Positions 5,754 to 8,569 of a stretch of DNA of 8,569 nt are shown here, one piece after another. The position numbers and the translations under genes were made by a program. The first letter of the stretch is position 1, and each line of letters starts with the position of its first letter. Origin of the DNA: Verrucomicrobiales bacterium. GTDB taxonomy: Bacteria > Verrucomicrobiota > Verrucomicrobiia > Verrucomicrobiales > SLCJ01. The stretch covers positions 1 through 8,569 of the forward strand of contig SLCJ01000057.1 in assembly GCA_007125835.1 (NCBI GenBank), in the 5' to 3' direction. The notes under the pieces are model-generated. The model was not told where the DNA came from. It was given only the letters and a program-made list of their open reading frames with translations, and searched no databases.

Positions 5754-8279
5754 ATGTCCGGTACCGGGAAACTCACGCCCATGATGCGGCAATACCAGGG
5801 GATGAAAAAATCCCTGCCCGACGGCGTGCTCCTGATGTTCAGGCTCGGCGACTTTTATGAAATGTTCTTCGACGACGCCGTCGTCGCCGCAGACATCCTT
5901 GGCCTCACGCTCACCAAGCGCAACGGCATCCCCATGTGCGGCGTCCCCCACCACGCCGCCAAGGGATACATCGCCCGCCTCGTCAAAGAGGGCAGGCGCG
6001 TCGCCATTGGCGAACAAACCTCGGAACCCAAACCCGGCAAAATCGTCGAACGCGCCATCAGCCAGGTCGTCTCCGCCGGCACCGTCGACGACGTCGAACT
6101 CCTCGAAAAAAACCGCCCCAATTACCTCGCCGCCGTCTGCCGCCAAGGCAACCATTTCGGCCTCGCCGCCGCTGACCTCTCCACCGGCGAATTCCGCGTT
6201 GCTTCCCTCTCCTCCGCAGCCGCCCTCGCCGACGAAATCGCCCGCCTCTCTCCCGTCGAAACCCTCACCCCCGACGAAGGAGGTAACCTCCCCGAAACAC
6301 CAAACCCGCAACCCACCGACGGCTGGACCTTTCTCCCCGAGCACGCCACCCCACTTCTCTGCGAGCACTTCGGCGTCCACTCCCTGGATGGCTTCGGCAT
6401 CGGTGATATGCCAGCCGGCATCGGCGCCGCCGGTGCCATCATCCACTACCTCCGCAGCCAGATGCACCGCGACATCGGGCACCTACGCTCACTCACCCGC
6501 TGGCACCCGGAATCACACGTCTTCATCGACGCCGCCTCCCAAGACCACCTCGAACTGGTCGACTCCCGCGCCGGACGCAAATTCACCCTCCTCCACGCCG
6601 TCGACCGCACCGTCACCCCTATGGGTGCCCGCCTCCTGCGCCACTGGATCCTCCACCCCCTCGCCGAAGCCGCCCCCATCCGCAAACGCCAGGATGGAGT
6701 CACCGCGATGCTCGCCGCACCCGACACCCGCCGCGACATCCTCTCCCACCTCGCCGAAATCCGCGACATCGAGCGCGCCGCCTCCCGCCTCTCCCAAGGA
6801 AGCGGCAACGCCCGCGACCTCCACGCCCTCGCCCGCTCCCTCGAGCAAATCCCCGCAGTCCGCAAGCTCCTCGAATCCGCCTCGCCCCCCCGCAAACCCT
6901 GGGCCGCCCACATCCTTCCCCGCCTCCACGACCTGCGCGAAACCGCACGCAAAATCCTCGATTCCCTCGTCGACGAACCTCCCGCAACCCTCAAAGATGG
7001 CGGCCTCTTCCGCGAAGGCCACGACCCCGAACTCGACACCCTTCGCCGCGCCTCCACCGAAGGCCGCCAGTGGATCGCCGAACTCCAGCAACGCGAAATC
7101 AAACGCACCGGCATCAAATCCCTCAAAGTTCGATACAACAACGTTTTCGGCTACTTCATCGAGGTCACCAAAGCAAACCTCGCCAACGTCCCCGAAGACT
7201 ACACACGCAAACAAACCACCGTTAACAGCGAGCGCTTCATCACCCCGGAACTCAAGGAAATCGAAAACCGCATCCTCGGTGCCGACGAACGCTCCAAATC
7301 CCTCGAATACGAACACTGGCTCCAGCTTCGCGAATCCACCCTCGCCCACCTCGAAGCAATCCAGGAAACCGCCGCCGCCATCGCCGAAGCCGATGTGCTC
7401 GGAGGCTTCGCCGAACTCGCCGCACTCCATCACTACACCCGCCCACAGATCGACGACTCCCTCGCCCTCCACATCCACGAAGGGCGACACCCCGTGCTCG
7501 ACCAAACCCTCATCGAGGAAAAATTCGTCCCCAACGACACCGACCTCGACGGCGAAGGCGAGCGCCTCATCCTCATCACCGGCCCCAACATGGCCGGAAA
7601 ATCCACATACATCCGCCAAGTTGCCCTGCTCGTTCTCCTCGCCCAAACCGGCTCCTATATCCCCGCCACCTCCGCCCAAATCGGAGCCGTCGATCGCATC
7701 TTTACCCGCGTCGGAGCCACCGACGACCTCGCCCGCGGACAGTCCACCTTCATGGTCGAGATGAACGAGACGTCGATGATCCTCAACAACGCCACCCCGC
7801 GTTCACTGGTCATCCTCGACGAAATCGGCCGCGGCACATCCACCTTCGACGGCCTCTCCATCGCCTGGTCCGTCGCCGAGCACATCGACGACGTGCTCAA
7901 ATGCCGCACGCTTTTCGCCACACATTACCACGAACTCACAGCCCTCGGACGCTCTCGCCCCGGCATCCGCAATGCGAACGTCGCCGTGCGCGAGTGGAAC
8001 GAACGCATCATCTTCCTGCGGCGCATCGTCGATGGCGCAGCCGACCGCTCCTACGGCATCCAGGTCGCACGCCTCGCCGGCATCCCAAAACCCGTCATCG
8101 ACCGCGCCAAAACCATCCTCTCCCACCTCGAAGGCCAGAGCCTGTCGCCCGGAGGGGGAACAGATGGCGGCGGCGGGAAGGCCAAGAAAAAGCGCAAACG
8201 CAAAACCCGCAAACCGCCGCAGCCTGATCCCTTCCCCCTCCCCGACGCCAACCAACCCCAACTCGACCTGTTCTCCTGA
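5754..8279 (+). CDS. mutS: DNA mismatch repair protein MutS
   Basis: This 841-residue protein recognises base mismatches and small loops and recruits MutL in an ATP-dependent manner. The N-terminal mismatch-binding domain starts with KLTPMMRQY (6-14) and carries the F-x-E motif as Phe34-Tyr35-Glu36 in FRLGDFYEMF. Connector, lever/clamp and ATPase domains follow: Walker A GPNMAGKST (610-618), STFMVEM (664-670), Walker B LVILDE (685-690) followed by IGRGTSTFDG, and ATHYHEL with His724. All key residues are present, so the enzyme should be active. After RAKTILSHLEGQ the tail is a Gly-rich hinge, a basic run (Lys809-Lys820), a Pro-rich linker and a terminal QLDLF (836-840), a consensus beta-clamp-binding pentapeptide. 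Length is close to E. coli MutS (853). ATG 5754 matches the family start; no Shine-Dalgarno site precedes it. Codons are strongly C-ending. No mutL is present nearby. Confidence 0.98.
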   Translation: MSGTGKLTPMMRQYQGMKKSLPDGVLLMFRLGDFYEMFFDDAVVAADILGLTLTKRNGIPMCGVPHHAAKGYIARLVKEGRRVAIGEQTSEPKPGKIVERAISQVVSAGTVDDVELLEKNRPNYLAAVCRQGNHFGLAAADLSTGEFRVASLSSAAALADEIARLSPVETLTPDEGGNLPETPNPQPTDGWTFLPEHATPLLCEHFGVHSLDGFGIGDMPAGIGAAGAIIHYLRSQMHRDIGHLRSLTRWHPESHVFIDAASQDHLELVDSRAGRKFTLLHAVDRTVTPMGARLLRHWILHPLAEAAPIRKRQDGVTAMLAAPDTRRDILSHLAEIRDIERAASRLSQGSGNARDLHALARSLEQIPAVRKLLESASPPRKPWAAHILPRLHDLRETARKILDSLVDEPPATLKDGGLFREGHDPELDTLRRASTEGRQWIAELQQREIKRTGIKSLKVRYNNVFGYFIEVTKANLANVPEDYTRKQTTVNSERFITPELKEIENRILGADERSKSLEYEHWLQLRESTLAHLEAIQETAAAIAEADVLGGFAELAALHHYTRPQIDDSLALHIHEGRHPVLDQTLIEEKFVPNDTDLDGEGERLILITGPNMAGKSTYIRQVALLVLLAQTGSYIPATSAQIGAVDRIFTRVGATDDLARGQSTFMVEMNETSMILNNATPRSLVILDEIGRGTSTFDGLSIAWSVAEHIDDVLKCRTLFATHYHELTALGRSRPGIRNANVAVREWNERIIFLRRIVDGAADRSYGIQVARLAGIPKPVIDRAKTILSHLEGQSLSPGGGTDGGGGKAKKKRKRKTRKPPQPDPFPLPDANQPQLDLFS

Positions 8280-8352
8280 CCGGCCCCCCACCACTGCGGA
8301 CAGCTTCTCCCCAACGAGGCGCTGATAGAATGCACCGGGTGGATGGCATTTG

Positions 8353-8532
8353 ATGTCTGTGGGGCTGCTCGAAGTTCAAGACGCAAAGGAGGCGCGAATC
8401 GTCAGCCCCTGCCAACTTGCCACGCTGGGATCGGGCAAAAGCCCCTTCCCTAAAGCAAGCAACACCCGCCAAGCGGCCCAACTGATGAAAATCGCCATCG
8501 AAAATCTTGACAAATTTGGCGCATCCGTGTGA
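8353..8532 (+). CDS. Small hypothetical protein
   Basis: I do not recognise this 59-residue frame (60 if the adjacent TTG at 8350 is used). It starts MSVGLLEVQDAKEARIVSPC and ends in what looks like an amphipathic helix, RQAAQLMKIAIENLDKFG, with no signal peptide or membrane segment. Support for its being real: a -10-like TAGAAT at 8326-8331 (without a good -35), a GGTGGA purine-rich stretch about eight bases before the start, and an intrinsic terminator 14 bases after its stop. Against: no family match, short length, and codon use mixed compared with mutS. It could instead be the worn end of a larger gene. Confidence 0.35.
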   Translation: MSVGLLEVQDAKEARIVSPCQLATLGSGKSPFPKASNTRQAAQLMKIAIENLDKFGASV

Positions 8533-8546
8533 AACTACCCCAACAC

Positions 8547-8565
8547 CGCCCCGAGGGGCGCTTTT
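8547..8565 (+). terminator. Intrinsic (Rho-independent) terminator
   Basis: CGCCCC (8547-8552) and GGGGCG (8555-8560) form a GC-only stem with a tiny GA centre (more likely a 5-bp stem with a four-base loop), followed at once by CTTTTCTTC to the window end. It lies 14 bases after the small ORF and would end that transcript, and mutS read-through if the two are co-transcribed. Confidence 0.7.
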
Positions 8566-8569
8566 CTTC

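Noticed and set aside
6513..7679. Long minus-strand open frame (388 codons) opposite mutS, and a 635-codon plus-strand frame within mutS
   Set aside because: Low-complexity shadows (Gly/Glu/Val or Ser/Pro/Thr rich) created by the extreme codon bias of mutS.

Overview
The window comes from a GC-rich bacterial chromosome. The two large genes (aspS, mutS) use C-ending codons very strongly (CTC for Leu, GTC for Val, GCC for Ala) and lack clear Shine-Dalgarno sites. Together with a REP-associated transposase-like gene, many short GC-rich palindromes, a fused-type korA fragment and an aspartyl-tRNA synthetase that looks non-discriminating, this is compatible with Verrucomicrobiota (Opitutae-like) or a related PVC lineage. 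That assignment is inference from style only; no rRNA or other taxonomic marker is present.

Layout. Bases 1-617 (minus strand) hold the first 205 codons of a REP-associated (IS200-like, HUH) transposase relative that runs off the left edge. Bases 618-1737 have no convincing gene but contain an octamer tandem repeat, a 115-bp imperfect palindrome, a REP-like hairpin and a perfect 10-bp inverted repeat. Bases 1738-2471 encode two tandem Rid-family (YjgF/UK114) proteins overlapping by ATGA; the second lacks the substrate-binding arginine. Bases 2472-2930 are gene-poor. Bases 2931-3392 are a small gene graveyard: the 5' end of a 2-oxoacid:ferredoxin oxidoreductase alpha gene (korA-like) broken after about 77 codons, running directly into a frameshifted VapB-like antitoxin remnant with no toxin. 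Bases 3609-5420 encode aspartyl-tRNA synthetase. A 333-bp spacer with three short palindromes follows, then mutS (5754-8279). A 59-60 codon hypothetical ORF and an intrinsic terminator close the window.

How the genes relate. AspS and MutS are unrelated housekeeping functions in the same orientation, separated by enough repeat-rich spacer that co-transcription is uncertain. The Rid pair is the only clear operon. The left 3.4 kb looks like accessory or eroding DNA (transposase, palindromes, gene fragments) abutting a stable housekeeping block. I found no CRISPR array, tRNA, rRNA or complete toxin-antitoxin pair.
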